DNA of 64,000 nucleotides, from NCBI GenBank assembly GCA_012932295.1, contig JAAONU010000014.1:2232001-2296000 (forward strand). The letters are read 5' to 3'. Below, in pieces: positions 44,961-57,502 of this stretch. This DNA is from Cyclina sinensis (lineage: Eukaryota > Mollusca > Bivalvia > Venerida > Veneridae). Numbering within the stretch: the first letter of the stretch is position 1; each line of letters begins with the position of its first letter. The notes below the pieces were generated by a model. It ran no database searches, was not told the DNA's origin, and was given only the letters and a program-made list of their open reading frames with translations. Both the position numbers and the translations under genes were made by a program.

Positions 44961-46099
44961 TGGCTATAATATCATAGTTTTGTTATAGACCGTATCATAA
45001 CTTTAATTAAGCTTAAATGGAATTATAACAGATAACAAACTAAGAAGCAATACTAGTCAGGTTAGTTCATGCTTAAAGATAAAAGAAGGTTTTAGAACTG
45101 CGATGGATGTTATTGCTTCAAAAAATAAAAAAAATAAAACAATGAGTTTGTGAGGAAAAAATGAAACAAAAATGTCTTATTTAGAAAAGAAACAGAAGAT
45201 TGCTGCATTGGCTTTAAAAGCGGACGATTTTTGTTGTAAAGATCAGACTTTGGTTCTTAAGAATTGCAGATTTTAAGTGAAGTTTTAACATTAAAAGGGG
45301 TCTTAACATTGGAACTTTACTGTCACAGGATTTTAAACCACGCTTTTGAAAAGGGCGTTCGGTGATGCCACATGTTGTATGGTGAATGTGTCCCAGCCTA
45401 TTTTTTATACCCCTTGCTCTTTTCTAAGTGTTGTAAATTGCAATTTCGTCTTGAAGTCATAGTGTCTTATTCTAAGAAAGCACACAAAAAATTGAAATAG
45501 TTATTCTTATATGTCACAAAGAGGTCCAGTGTTGCATTTATTTTTAAAAGAAAAACGATATTATACTAATGAATGAAAATGACATCACGACTTCATTCGA
45601 TGTATATACCAGGCAGGCAAAACATCAAGCTATGATTTGAAAAAGCAGCTTTTATAACGACTCTTTGTAAAGATGAACAAGTTGTTATCCGATATTTGAT
45701 TTTTTTTTCTTCGAACAAGATTAACAACAGTTATGAAAACAGAAAAAAACTATTTTTTTTGCGGAAATTTCGAAAATATTTTTCAATAAATTAAATAATT
45801 TATGACCATTTTCTAATTAGGTTACAGATGATATGCAATCACAATGCTTTCTTAAAAGAACCTATCGCGTTTCAGCCCATAACCAGTTCAATATTTTACT
45901 TATCATCCTATCATTTTCGTTATATCTTTGTGTTGGTCCTACAGCATTTACACGTGTTAAAATGTTCTTTTTGTTAAAAAATAGAGAAGGATAATCGTAA
46001 TTGTAACTCTAAAATATAACTCAATTGTTTATCATATAAAGGTATGTTGCAACATTAAAAATGTTTATTTTTAATAAAGCAAAAGAAAACAAAACAATA
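44961..46099. other. Spacer without recognised gene
   Basis: AT-rich. GACATCACGACTTCATTCGA near 45580 stands out slightly, but no feature could be supported. Confidence 0.35.
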
Positions 46100-46181
46100 T
46101 GGCAGCGGTGGGATTCGAACCCACGCCTCCGAAGAGACTGGTGCCTAAAACCAGCGCCTTAGACCGCTCGGCCACGCTACC
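46100..46181 (-). tRNA. tRNA-Leu(TAG)
   Basis: 82 bases on the minus strand. The anticodon loop is TTTAGGC, so the anticodon is TAG (codon CUA, and CUG by wobble). Acceptor GGTAGCG/CGCTGCC, D arm, long variable arm and T arm GTGGG-TTCGAAT-CCCAC are identical to the tRNA-Leu(AAG) genes; the only difference in 82 bases is T instead of A at position 34. TTTT runs lie about 10 bases downstream. It is the only intact TAG isoacceptor in the window; minus-strand relics of the same type occur at 5079 and 9782. Confidence 0.96.
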
Positions 46182-46436
46182 GATATCAGCAGCAAAGATA
46201 AATATGTTATTTAAGGACTGAAGAAAGCAAGTTGTTGCTCAAGGGTATTTCCCTGCAATAGTTAACTTCATTTTGATATTAATTCAGTCTTTTCTATTCG
46301 TTGAGATATCTATTGATAAGTTGAACTAAATATATCCTCCCATTGTCCAAAGAAACATTTAATACAACTGAATGATTAATGTTTTGAAGCGATTTAGATT
46401 TGTCTTTGGTCTTTTTTGATACCATAATTTAGCATT

Positions 46437-46751
46437 GGCACTTGCTATCAACTCAGTTGCCGTTATATTGATGATTTGCCACATAACTGATTAAGTGATG
46501 TCGTAATATAAAAATTTTACCGTACCCGTACCTTTCCTGATCTGGTATTCGCGAATCCCGTTGACTATAACATGTAAACTGAGAACCATATTCTGAATGG
46601 CACGGGTACGGTAAAATATTCATATTTAGACTTCACTTCCGTTGTGGACAAAAATGGCAGCTGATCTACCTTTACTTTTTTCAGTATACGGGGTTATTCA
46701 GTTATATGGCAAATCATCAATATAACGGCAATTGAGTTGAAACCAAGTGCC
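46437..46751. mobile_element. Fold-back element with ~56-bp inverted ends
   Basis: GGCACTTGCTATCAACTCAG on the left is matched by the reverse complement of GAGTTGAAACCAAGTGCC on the right, and the pairing runs on through CAAATCATCAATATAACGGC. A second inner pair, TTTTACCGTACCCGT and ACGGGTACGGTAAAAT, lies inside. No coding capacity. It is a MITE-like element; target duplication not resolved. Confidence 0.75.
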
Positions 46752-48228
46752 TATGTAGTTTAAAGGGAAGAACGTAAATTGTACCTCACATGCTTCAGTG
46801 AGGAGTTTGTGATTTTACTTTCAAAATGGCGGACAATGAACCTCTTTCCTACGAATGGGGGACATTAGTGGATTATCTATCCTGAATACTCTCTGATATT
46901 ACAATGATCCTTCTATTTAAATTCCTCTGCTTTCATCGCTATTTTCTTTTTCGGTATGTTGATAATTAAGCCTAATTATTTGCAACAATGGTAGTCAGAT
47001 TACACATTTAATTTAGCAGGATGTTTTGTTAACACTATCATATTTGTTGTTTTTCATAATTCTAACTTTTCATTTAATATATAAGTGACAATTTTCACAA
47101 CTAAAATTCATGACCATCACAAAGAGAAACAAGGATAAAGTTAGAGGATTCCAACTGAAAGGGCCACTGTGCAATTTGGTATACCTTTGATTTTATCCGA
47201 GTTAGGGAAATAATTTTTTTATAATGAATGTCCCTTATTGCTAGGAGCCACTATTTGACTGTAGTTTAAACTAAATACTTCTACCAAAGGACTGAGCCTT
47301 TCTAAATGTACCTTTCATCATTTTTTCTCGGTTTTTTTTTTTCACCTCCGTAGAATCGGAATAAAAGCAATACAATATTTCATGAAAATTTCAACGACTG
47401 AAAACGCTTTCTGTCATATCAGTGTAACAGTTCATTTTATCTTTTAAAACAAGTAGTTATTGAAAATAATTTCTGGGAAATTAATGTTTGGTGTTTGCGA
47501 CCTGGATTGCATCAATCAAAAGCTGTAATCCAATTCCCGCGAAAGGGGAATGTAGCCATTTTCTCTATCATGTAGAAATTTATATTAAAATAGATCAAAG
47601 TGTCTAGCACAAATCGTCTTAATACCAAACATTCACTACATATTAAACGCAATTTAGCTAGAGTTTTAAAGTTTATCTTCTAACAAGACGAAAATGTTTA
47701 GTTTAACGACGCTGTAGCCGACAAAGCAAAGCAGCTAACCGATCTAAAATTATGACTTATTTTTAGTAAAAATAAAACCAGTTTAAAATCATAATAATCG
47801 TATTTCAGACTTTGCATGAGTCATGGTGTTGTATGTTTAGATTGTAAGGTGTGATAATGGTGTGCATTATAGAAACAACACCGTCATCAGAATAGCATTT
47901 TCTTCCTGTATTGAAACGAAATAATGTTGTATGACTTATTGCTAAAGTTACAGAGTAAAATAAAAAGTCGTGTTATGACCAATTTAACATGCGTTCCCCT
48001 GTGTGTGCTTGAAAACATTTTGCATTTTGATTTATTCTCCAAAACTTCTCATGAAACTGATGCAAAAAGTAACAATTGTGAAGTAAAATTGATGACAGTA
48101 AAGTTGATGTTGTGTCAGGGGATTAACAAATCATATAAAATCACAATTTCAACATTCACGGTGGAAATCACGAGACTTTGTTTATGTTCAATGCAATATA
48201 TGATAACGAAAGTCCTCGGAAACAGTCT
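46752..48228. other. Spacer; one short ATGGCGG frame
   Basis: Mostly AT-rich. At 46826 AAAATGGCGGAC opens a 19-codon frame (MADNEPLSYEWGTLVDYLS) ending in TGA. It resembles the ATGGCGGC starts at 19161 and 27578 in context only. A 117-codon plus-strand frame at 47924 has no recognisable domain. Confidence 0.3.
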
Positions 48229-48444
48229 TTATTCAAACATGGTAGTTAGCATGCTGCTTTTACTTCTGGAGACATAGCCTATCATGTGCGGACTAACAAC
48301 ACTCAGCGTAAGTCGGTACCATTCATGCCCCACAAAACTGCGTAGTTTTCGAGGTAACCCTTTAAATTGTTCCGGCGACACAATGGGACAGAGGTCGTTT
48401 TCACGGATAAGCAGGTTTCTTTCCACGAATCGCCTTATCGCCAT
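48229..48444 (-). other. Unrecognised open frame in a GC-richer patch
   Basis: A 71-codon minus-strand frame (MAIRRFVERNLLIRENDLCP, then ...FKGLPRKLRSFVGHEWY, ending SSMLTTMFE). The patch 48280-48520 is richer in G+C than its surroundings and the composition is protein-like (balanced charges, few low-complexity runs), so it may be an exon or old coding remnant. A plus-strand frame overlaps it fully. No family recognised; nearby 48850-48950 has similar composition. Confidence 0.25.
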
Positions 48445-50709
48445 TGTTTTGCACAGTTTCCAGTCTGCTTGTATTCAGCAAGCCATTTTTCGCATTGGCT
48501 GTGATTTACTTTTGATCTTCTAGCTTTCGATTTTAAACAAAATATCAAAATAAACGGAACTGATATACATCATTGACTATAGTTTTGTTGATATGATTTA
48601 CGTACACTTCAACATTGAAAGCTTTCATGTCCGAGATTTACTGAGTTTACTCATATCAATGCCATTTGTTCATGCAAAATACCTTTTGATGAAAGATTCT
48701 TTGGCTGCCACCCACGTCGCTATCTGTTTATCAGAATTGATACTGCCTGTACTGTGCCTTTTCTCTTTACAACTGCAACCGCTTTCTACCACTGGATTTG
48801 AAAATCAATGCTATGAAAGTTCTGGCACACAGGATCTGCTGTAAGCTTATGCAGTAAGTCCGTCCAAGCCTCCGCCAAAAGGACAGCAGCTGCCCTAAAC
48901 ATCACTGCGTATCGCTTTGGCGATATTTGCCGAGTTATAATACTTTCCTTATCAAACTTAAGTATAGAACTTTTGTCCGTACTTCATCATTATAAGCCCT
49001 GGGCGGTTTTTGAAAAATATAAAAAAACACTGCATAATACTTGTGTACAATACTGAACAGTGCATTTTGTCAACAGGCTCCGGTAAGAAAGTTTTACTGA
49101 ATGCGAATTACACAAATCGACCGGTTAGCAAACTTTGGAAAGCAATCGAAGTCGGTCCAGAAGTCGTGAGTTCTAATCCCGGCAGATCACAGGTCTTCTG
49201 TTATGGTTTGGTTGGGGAATATTTCCTCGGCCTTTACATTACTCTACTGTCCCAATATATAGAAAAGGTATCTGTCACTTGCAGAAGTGTATGCACCTTG
49301 TACTGGTAAACCGCTTAGGTCGACTGAGCCTGCCCAGGAACAGTACGTTTAGCTGAATGTCCACCGAACATACCTGAAATAATGCTGATAAACGGCATAA
49401 CAGACCAAAACAAGTAAAAAATTTGTTCACATTTAGAAGTCGAATGATTTTTATTTTCCTTATAAATAGATCTTTAACATTTTATTATGTAATTAAAATA
49501 TTTAACTGCATGGAAGCTACTTTAGTAAAATCATTGAAACATGCTAATTGGAAGCAACTACTACATAATGTTTTCACAAGTGTGACTGATCAAAAGAAAT
49601 TCAATCAATTTGTAAGATCACTTGCCATAAAATTGTGCTAATTGTCTAAAATTTAACATTGATGGTGTCATAAAAAAGTTAATTACTTTGTTTTGACAGC
49701 TATGCGGAATATACAAGGGTCCCATTTGGGTAGGTTAATTTGCATAAATTCCACAGTATAAGGCGTGAATAATGGATCTTTGACATTTCATTTGATATTT
49801 ATTTATAAGCAGACACCAATTTCTGCTTTATGGAGATGTCATATTATTATTTTTCAAACAATATCCCAACGTGAAAATTATAGTGTGATTTTCCATTCCA
49901 GTGAAATAATGTTAACACATTTGGTGACATATATGTTCACTTCAATTTTACTACACTTAAATGGAAAAGAATTTCTTTATGACGCAATCATCAAGTGAGG
50001 AGTGTTACACAACATGTTAAAACGTGGAGGAGATAGTTTTGTTTAGAACCACAACTGGGAAGAAATTTGAATATTTATGAATCACATTCTCTGCTAAGGT
50101 AAAATTACAACCCGTTCTCCCGGCACAAAGTTTGAATTTACTTATAAAAATCGAGATGTAATCACATTATTGTTTTAAATAACAATTTATAGCATGTTAT
50201 TTTTAGAAGTGTGCCATTATTGTGTTTCTTGTGGTTTAGTGTTATTTTTGTATTTAAAGTGTAGTGGGCAGAGTAATTTTGAACTACTGCCTCGTACAGT
50301 AGGGATAAATCTACGCCACAGCCAAAAAATAGCGGCGGAAACTACCGATGTGGAAACGGAAACAGCCGATCATCAAAAACACGTCTTTTTCTTATCAAAA
50401 GCAAGAGTTTCATAATTTCGTAATTAAACCATTTTAATCAGTTCATTATGATTATTTAAATAGGCAATATTGCTATAGTTTTGTCACCTTTAAAGACATT
50501 TCGCAATGTATTGTTACCTGTGAATAATTTACATATACGATATAGGAAAAGATAATAACGTTATCAGTAAATTATGTTAACAATGTTTATGAAAAACAGC
50601 GTAACTGATCAACGTAAACTTTCCCTTTTTCAAATGCAATACTGTTGTTATTATTTGTTATAACATATTAAAATAATCGAAATAACACAAATACATTTCA
50701 AAAATCGAA
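48445..50709. other. Spacer with unassigned frames
   Basis: Several frames of 70-100 codons on the plus strand, none with a domain I know. A tRNA-like relic lies at 49118. Composition becomes AT-rich again after about 49200. Confidence 0.3.
49118..49188 (+). repeat. tRNA-derived fragment
   Basis: ACCGGTTAGCAAACTTTGGA, then GTCGTGAGTTCTAATCCCGG. It looks like a tRNA or tRNA-derived SINE head with eroded boxes. Confidence 0.3.
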
Positions 50710-50783
50710 TGGCCAGTGTGGGGGTCGAACCCACGACATTCGCGTTATTAGCACGACGCTCTAACCGACTGAGCTAACCGGCC
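50710..50783 (-). tRNA. tRNA-Ile(AAT)
   Basis: Consensus 74-base gene, identical to 25385 and 33760: anticodon AAT, all stems paired, T5 about 9 bases downstream on the minus strand. It is followed by a 280-bp block (50950-51230) as in the tandem modules, although no Leu(TAG) or Ile relic was found on its left, so this module is partial. Confidence 0.96.
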
Positions 50784-52542
50784 ACGCTTTATCTACTACA
50801 TAGTGTAAAGCAACTATATCATTTCTATACTTGCTTGATGCTTTTTAAAATGCTGAAAGGTTCAGGGTGATTTATTTAACATTAAGAAGACAGAAATTGG
50901 CCTAACGGTAGGAAAACCAAATCGCACTTTGAAAAATGAAAAATGAATCTTATTTCTCTCCCTCACTTTTCACATTTTGTATAATTTGTTTATGGTTATT
51001 GTATTCAAACATTCAAATAATGCACAAAATATTGCTTGTTTGGCTGTAAATTAATCTACTGCATACTTGTGACGCCTTTGTCAGAATATATTATGCATTA
51101 ACCATTGTGTTCATATGCAAAAAACTGTCTGTGTATTATGTATCATAAGTAATTGAAGTTTAAGATGATATAAAGATCGAGCTTCATATATTCATTCACC
51201 CGACCTTGATACACTTGATGTGATATCAATTAAAAATGACAAGAATACTTTCTGTTTCTAATGAACTTTTCTCAACGAAATTCAACAATGTTAATTCTAT
51301 CTTCTAAATGTTCCATTGCTTCTTTTTTTCTTTTACCAATGACACCGCCTCAGTTCTAAAAATCATTAATGTTCTCCTTTCTTTTAGCAATAACTTAAAC
51401 GAATCAGCATAAAATCGAACACCATTCTGGAACATTAACGATCGTTTTCAGGTAATAAGGTCAGTATTAGAAAAAGGATCGGGTTATATATATAAAATGA
51501 AAATGATAGCAGATTGACGCTGGTTCATTAAGATGCCGATTGATAGGACTTTAAAGAACACTTAATATGCCTAAGAGTTTGATGCTTGGAAGAGCGGTTT
51601 AGGATAGCTACATTTCAAATTTCAAAGCTCTAAAGATTTTGATGTCCAAAACCTATTAAGAAAATAAGAAAAGGACATTTGAATGTAGTGCACATTTCGA
51701 ATACTTGCGTATACTAGTAATTTGAATTCAAACATAGATGTAAAACGAACATACGTCAAACTTATGATTAAATGGCGATAATACAGATCCATTATTATTT
51801 TAAAGATCTGTGTTAGATAGTGTTCAAACGGGTGTAACATTGGTCAGAATATGTAGACAACAATACAAAAATCTTGCAGTTTTAGATATTATGCTTTATA
51901 ATTGTGCATGCAAACAAAATCATGTCAACAAGGATTCAATTTGCGTCGTATATATTTCCGTTTTATGAGAAAAAACAAATCTAATCAATTTCTGCGTTCT
52001 TCCGATTGATATCGTTAAAGGCATTCGAAAAGGATGAAAACGATGTTTCAACTCCGGCCTTTTTTGTACTTTTTTGTCTATTATATGCTTTAAGAAGCAA
52101 CATATCTGCGTCAATCAGGAATTCAGGTGAATTTAACGCTATTACATAAGTATTTATTTTTTTCATAAATCGTCTACTGCATAAAATAAAACCTGAGGTA
52201 TATTTAGCACGAAGTTCCCAAACGACTGAGTTAACTGCGACATACTATTTTATGAAAAGGCGATACAACATTATTGGTATCTATTTTAGTTTAGAGCTAT
52301 GGAGGACCACATGATCTGACTTCAGCAGATGGAGGAGCACGTGATATGTCAACAGAATATGATTTGTTATTTTTTCATCAGTCATTTTTTAATTAATTAT
52401 TAATATGAACTACTAAGAAGTTCACATATACTCATCTTTATAAACAAATATAGGAACCTTAATATTGCATTGAAATTCAAAAAAAGAGAATAAAATGTCG
52501 TAAGATTTTATAATCAAATTAAGTTTGTGATTTAAAGTAATA
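50784..52542. other. Partial tRNA module spacer
   Basis: Contains the 280-bp block, the 130-bp block (51391-51530), a type-II relic (51588) and an Ile-like remnant near 52201, in the same order as modules A-C. No other gene seen. Confidence 0.6.
51588..51645 (+). pseudogene. Type-II tRNA relic
   Basis: GGAAGAGCGGTTTAGGATAG, then TTTCAAATTTCAAAGCTCTA. Closely parallel to 7427 in module A. Confidence 0.4.
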
Positions 52543-52620
52543 GTTCGTTGGGGCTCAGTGGGTCAGATCTCCGCTCTGCATTTTACTGGTAGAAAAGGGC
52601 ATGAGTTCGAATCCTAGTGA
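52543..52620 (+). repeat. tRNA-derived SINE-like head
   Basis: GGGGCTCAGTGGGTCAGATC (A-box-like) and ATGAGTTCGAATCCTAG (B-box-like) are spaced as in a tRNA, but no cloverleaf forms. It is unrelated to the Ile and Leu genes here. It abuts the truncated tRNA-Leu and may mark the insertion or deletion that removed its 5' part. Confidence 0.5.
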
Positions 52621-52645
52621 TTTCAATTATTTTCTTCATTTTCCA

Positions 52646-52668
52646 CGGTTCGAATCCCACCGCTGCCA
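52646..52668 (+). pseudogene. tRNA-Leu 3' fragment
   Basis: Only CGGTTCGAATCCCACCGCTG plus CCA of the Leu gene remains. The DNA after it (CGCTTGTGAATTATCTTTCT) is the normal Leu downstream flank of modules A and B, which proves the origin. Confidence 0.85.
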
Positions 52669-53649
52669 GATATTTTAACGCTTGTGAATTATCTTTCTCC
52701 ATGGTTTGCACACTTTCAAATATTGTACGTACCGTGTATCACAAAGAAAGTAGAGTGTTTGTGGAAAAAGCTCAGCTTCATTCTACTCATTAAGCTTCAA
52801 TGCCTCCGTAATACTATAATTTTCCCGTTTCAAAATTATCACATTTGTAGTGATTTGCATACAAATATGCCGAAAGTTGTAGTCAGTGCAGTAATCTATA
52901 GCCAAAATGCTCATAAAAGTTTGACGCAAGCCTGCAGTTACATATCGGTCTTGAAATAATTTCAAATAATGAAATGTAAGACATAAGGATTGGAATAAAG
53001 TTGAGACAATTGAGAAAAAGAATATATATAACGGAATAAAACCGCCTTTGGTCATTCTTGATAATAACTGTTTCAGACAGCCCACGGAGCTTTGTCAAGA
53101 TATATTCATTCTTTAACCTTATGTGCTTAGAGGAGCAAGAAATCATAATTTATGAGACGGCAGAAAACCTTTTCTGCTTTATCAGTGAAAAACAATATGA
53201 ATTTTGTTTCTGGTACCTGTGGCTTGCATGGCACTTATCAAATAAAGTAGTAATCGAATACCTGGTTATGTATATATTTGCGTTTAAAAAAAAAACAGAA
53301 AGAAGTGTGAACATAAATTGAAAAATATTTTTCTTTACTCACTCGATTTTCAGATTTATTTTTATTTTTATGTTCGCTACACATCCAAACATTCAAATTA
53401 TGCATAGATCGCACAGCTTGTGGGGCTATAAATTCATTTAGAGCATACGTGTGACACTTTTGTCACAATATATCTCATGCATTAATCGCATTAATCATTG
53501 TGTTCATATGCCAAAGCCTGTCTTCAAAATATGTACTTAAACATTAGATAATTTTAAGTTTCATGTCTGGTTCATCCGACCTTAATACGCCTGATGTAAT
53601 GTTAATTCAAACATCAGGGAAAATTACGAGTTTAAACATTCTTTATAAA
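52669..53649. other. Leu-side module flank
   Basis: Parallels the DNA after tRNA-Leu at 8274 and 12976 and contains the second half of the 280-bp block near 53400. Overlapping frames on both strands are not conserved in the paralogous copies. Confidence 0.5.
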
Positions 53650-54340
53650 AAAAATCGACCCCACCCCTATATTTTAGCCTCCGAGTCGAACATATTTGAG
53701 CCCGTATTTACACTGTTAAGACATGTTTTAGACACAACTCTTGTTTTCCTCGTTTGACCTTACTTCTTTTGCGATTTCATCCTGTCCTTGCATCCCTTGA
53801 ACCACAGCCTGAGGTTGAGGTTTCTCCCTCACAATAGAATCCTCATTTACCATTCCCAAAGTCTGAATTATTCCCCCTATTACTGTGACATCTTGATATT
53901 ACTGTGAATCATTAAAATGTGACATTTCCATTAAATCTCCTTCAATTTCCACTCCTATTCTATCTCTTTTACCTGTTTCTTCCCTACTTTTCACATTAAC
54001 AATCTCTTCTGCTTGTTTAACAGGGTTTTGCTCTTTCTTTTCTTTCTTCATCTTTCTCTGCTGTTCTGTTAAATCTTTAACAATTATCACTCTTTTACAT
54101 TCCTGAGTTGCATAATCCTTGATATATTTGGCATTATCAAGTAACCTTCTTCTCTCCCTCTTATTTAGTAGTATTATCTTCAAAGCTCGACATTTATTCT
54201 CTTGCTTTTTACCTAAGCGATATGAAGTCGCTATCTGTATATTTTCAATTCCAATATCTTCTGCTAGTTCTTGAAGTTTTTTCTCATTAGACTTTTATTT
54301 TCTTGACCATCATTTGAATTATTCTCAGGCATATTGAATA
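53650..54340 (-). pseudogene. LINE ORF1-like fragment
   Basis: A minus-strand frame reads KKLQELAEDIGIENIQIATS, continues YRLGKKQENKCRALKIILL, then RRRLLDNAKYIKDY and VIIVKDLTEQQRKMKKEKKE, with a stop at 53899. The order LGI-x-x-x-x-IxxxYRLGK...RxLKIxL...LLxNAKxLK...IxxxKDLTxxQR is the usual form of LINE ORF1 RNA-binding proteins. A stop or frameshift lies upstream of KKLQ, and no ORF2 is present. The left boundary is approximate. Confidence 0.65.
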
Positions 54341-55019
54341 CTACCACATTTAATTCCCTCCTCCTCCTTTCTTAAAGTTCTTTCGCTTTCATGTTCTCTA
54401 TTACTGTTTATATTCGCCACAACATTATCACTGTATTAAAGATTAGAAAACTGTATAGAAATACGGAAAGACATAGCGAAATATTACTTGTTGGGCTGTA
54501 ATAATTAGGTAATATAATAAAATGAAAATCTCAACGATATAATATTTTGGTAATCGACTTTGTTCGTTTATGTAAAACGTCCCTTTTTACTTATTGTATT
54601 ATGCATTTTGTACGTCACTTTGAGATTCAGATATGTCAATCGGATCGAAGCAGTCGAAATTTTAATTTGATACAAAAATCCAAATTGTATATAAGGTAAC
54701 ACATATTTAATAATGACAAGAAATGCAGCAATATTTCGTCTGCTTCTTTATAAAGCGACCAAGTAATTGACTTCTATCCTGAATTTGTCTAATTGCTTCT
54801 TTGTGTTTTTTTCTGTAACCAATCACCGTCTTAATTATAAAATGTCATTAATTCTTACTTTTATTATTAACTTAGTAAGCCTAAAATCAAAAACACATTC
54901 TGAAAGATTAAGGAGCGTTTTCAGATATTTAGGTCTGTATCAGGAAAAAAGATCGGTTTGGTTATAGAAATTGAAGATGAAATGAAATTGACACTAGTTC
55001 ATTAATACGCAGATTCACG
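54341..55019. other. Module spacer
   Basis: Module-related DNA with a 280-bp block remnant and the 130-bp conserved block (54857-54990). No gene. Confidence 0.5.
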
Positions 55020-55052
55020 TGACTTGTTTGGAGAACACTTAATTTGTCTAAG

Positions 55053-55128
55053 AGATGGTAGAGTGTCTGAGCGGTTTTTGTAACAGGTTTCAAACAGCAT
55101 TGGGTTCAAATCTCTCCGCTCTAAAGAC
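55053..55128 (+). pseudogene. Type-II tRNA relic, unit 1
   Basis: GATGGTAGAGTGTCTGAGCG, then CATTGGGTTCAAATCTCT, then CCGCTCTAAAG. The most complete of the three; units 2 (56217) and 3 (57503) stop after GGGTTCAGATCTAG. Confidence 0.5.
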
Positions 55129-55423
55129 TTTTACGTCGAATTCATATTAAGGAATAAGAAAAATTTTTTCGAATCATCATAATCGAATAATTTGAATCAA
55201 AGTCTAAATGTAAAACGAACATTCGTTAAAAGGATGATAAAATGGCAATTTATGATTTATTTATCAAACATGTATCTTAATCAATTGATAAGACAATTAT
55301 CATGTACTTAATAGCAAAAACGGAAATGAAGTAAACTATTTAAGAAAATACCCTGAAGAAATATCTTGACATGTTCTGACTGTAAAAATGATGAAAGTAA
55401 TTTTAATACGTACACCATGCATC

Positions 55424-55505
55424 GGTATCGTGGCCGAGCGGTCTAAGGCGCTGGTTTAAGGCACCAGTCTCTTCGGAGGCGTGGGTTCGAATCCCACCGC
55501 TGCCA
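55424..55505 (+). tRNA. tRNA-Leu(AAG), one acceptor mismatch
   Basis: As the consensus gene but with acceptor GGTATCG, which leaves pair 5-68 as T-C. Anticodon AAG, A and B boxes and a T6 run remain. The same acceptor change occurs in the pseudogene at 12895. Confidence 0.85.
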
Positions 55506-56216
55506 ATTTTTTACGAATCTACTTTCTTTACTGAATACATATTTTCAGATATTACCTGTACAGAGATTGTTTTCGCTACATAGAGGAATCAGAGTAGTAG
55601 ACTGTTGTAGAAAAGCTCAACTTTCAATAATACCAATTAGACTTTCATATAACAATAACATTTCATCCAAATTATTTCCAAAATTGCAGTCATTTGTATA
55701 CTAATATATCGAGAACACAAACAGTAGAGTAATGAGTTGTCAAATTGCTTTACAAACTTTCTTGCAAATCTGGCGATATTTTGAAAGCATGTGAAATCTT
55801 AAACATAAAGATGGGAAGTATTGACGAAATAGTAACCAAAATACTCTGACCAAAACGTTAGTATCAATGAAGAAATGAAATTCTTCTCTGATCATGCCTG
55901 ATGACAGCTCTTTCAGCCAGCTTACAGAGCTTTGTTAACAGCGATTCATATAACAAACTTCTATGCTTCAAGGAGATAGGAATTAATATCAATGACACAA
56001 AAACACCATCTGCTACATTAGAGTAAAGCAAAGTGTTGTTATACAAAATGTTCCAGGGGATAATAAGCTTGTAATGTTTGGCTTGCATCGCACGTATCAA
56101 ATGAAGCTTTAATTTTATACCCGGTTATGAGCGTTATGAGGCGTTTCTGTCATAATTAAATTTTTCTGTCATGATTAAATTTACATTTCTTGTTTGGAGA
56201 ACACTGAATTTGACTA

Positions 56217-56280
56217 AGAGCTGGGAGAGTGTCTGAGCGGTTTTTGGGACATGTTTCAAACAGCATTGGGTTCAGATCTA
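56217..56280 (+). pseudogene. Type-II tRNA relic, unit 2
   Basis: CTGGGAGAGTGTCTGAGCGG to GGGTTCAGATCTAG; the 3' end is missing. Confidence 0.45.
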
Positions 56281-56709
56281 GAAAAATGATTTCGAATTAT
56301 TATAATCGTATAATTGGAATCAAAGTCTAAATGCAATCGAACATTCGTCAAAAGGATGATAAAATGGCAATAATACAGATCAACAGCTGATAGATGTACG
56401 TTTCAAAATTAATGTTAGATACTATTCAAACGCCACATTCAGGGCAAGCATACCTTTATATAGTCACTGACCTAAGATAAGACTAAAGGTCTTCCAGGGA
56501 AGTCATTTAGTACAGCAAATGATTTTATAGATGTTTAAATGTTTATTTATCAAATAAGTATCTTAATCAATTGATATGGCCATTATCGTGTACTTAATAG
56601 CGAAAATGGAAATGAAGTAAACTATTTAAGAAAATACCCTGAAGAAATATCGTGACAGGTTTTGACTGTAAAAATGATGAAAGTAATTTTAATACGTCTA
56701 CCAACCATC

Positions 56710-56791
56710 GGTAGCGTGGCCGAGCGGTCTAAGGCGCTGGTTTAAGGCACCAGTCTCTTCGGAGGCGTGGGTTCGAATCCCACCGCTGCCA
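56710..56791 (+). tRNA. tRNA-Leu(AAG)
   Basis: 82 bases, identical to the gene at 8193; anticodon AAG, all stems paired, A and B boxes intact. The following T-run is only four bases (ATATTTTAC), weaker than in units 1 and 3. Confidence 0.95.
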
Positions 56792-57502
56792 ATATTTTAC
56801 GAATCTACTTTCTTTACTGAATACATATTTTCAGATATTACCTGTACGGAGATTGTTTTCGCTACATGGAGGAATCAGAGTAGTAGACTGTTGTGGAAAA
56901 GCTCAACTTTCAATAATACCAATTAAACTTTCATATAACAATAACATTTCATCCAAATTATTTCCAAAATTGCAGTCATTTGTATACTAATATATCGAGA
57001 ACACAAACAGTAGAGTAATGCGTTGTCAAATTACAAACTTTCTTGCAAATCTGGCGATATTTTGAAAGCATGTGAAATCTTAAACATAAAGATGGGAAGT
57101 ATTGACGAAATAGTAAACCAAAAAACTCTGACCAAAACGTTAGTATCAATGAAGAAATGAAATTCTCCTCTGATCATGCCTCATGACAGCTCTTTCAGCC
57201 AGCTTACAGAGCTTTGTTAACAGCGATTCATATAACAAACTTCTATGCTTCAAGGAGATAGGAATTAATATCAATGACACAAAAACACCATCTGCTACAT
57301 TAGAGTACAGCAAAGTGTTGTTATACAAAATGTTCCAGGGGATAATAAGCTTGTAATGTTTGGCTTGCATGGCACGTATCAAATGAAGCTTTAATTTTAT
57401 ACCCGGTTATGAGCATTATTAGGCGTTTCTGTCATGATTAAATTTTTCTGTCATGATTAAATTTACATTTCTTGTTTGGAGAACACTGAATTTGTCTAAG
57501 AG

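Noticed and set aside
47924..48277. 117-codon plus-strand frame as a gene
   Set aside because: AT-driven composition, no domain, no splice or promoter context.
52883..53146. Overlapping frames on both strands of 52.7-53.3 kb
   Set aside because: The region is tRNA-Leu flank; frames are not kept in the paralogous flanks at 8275 and 12977.
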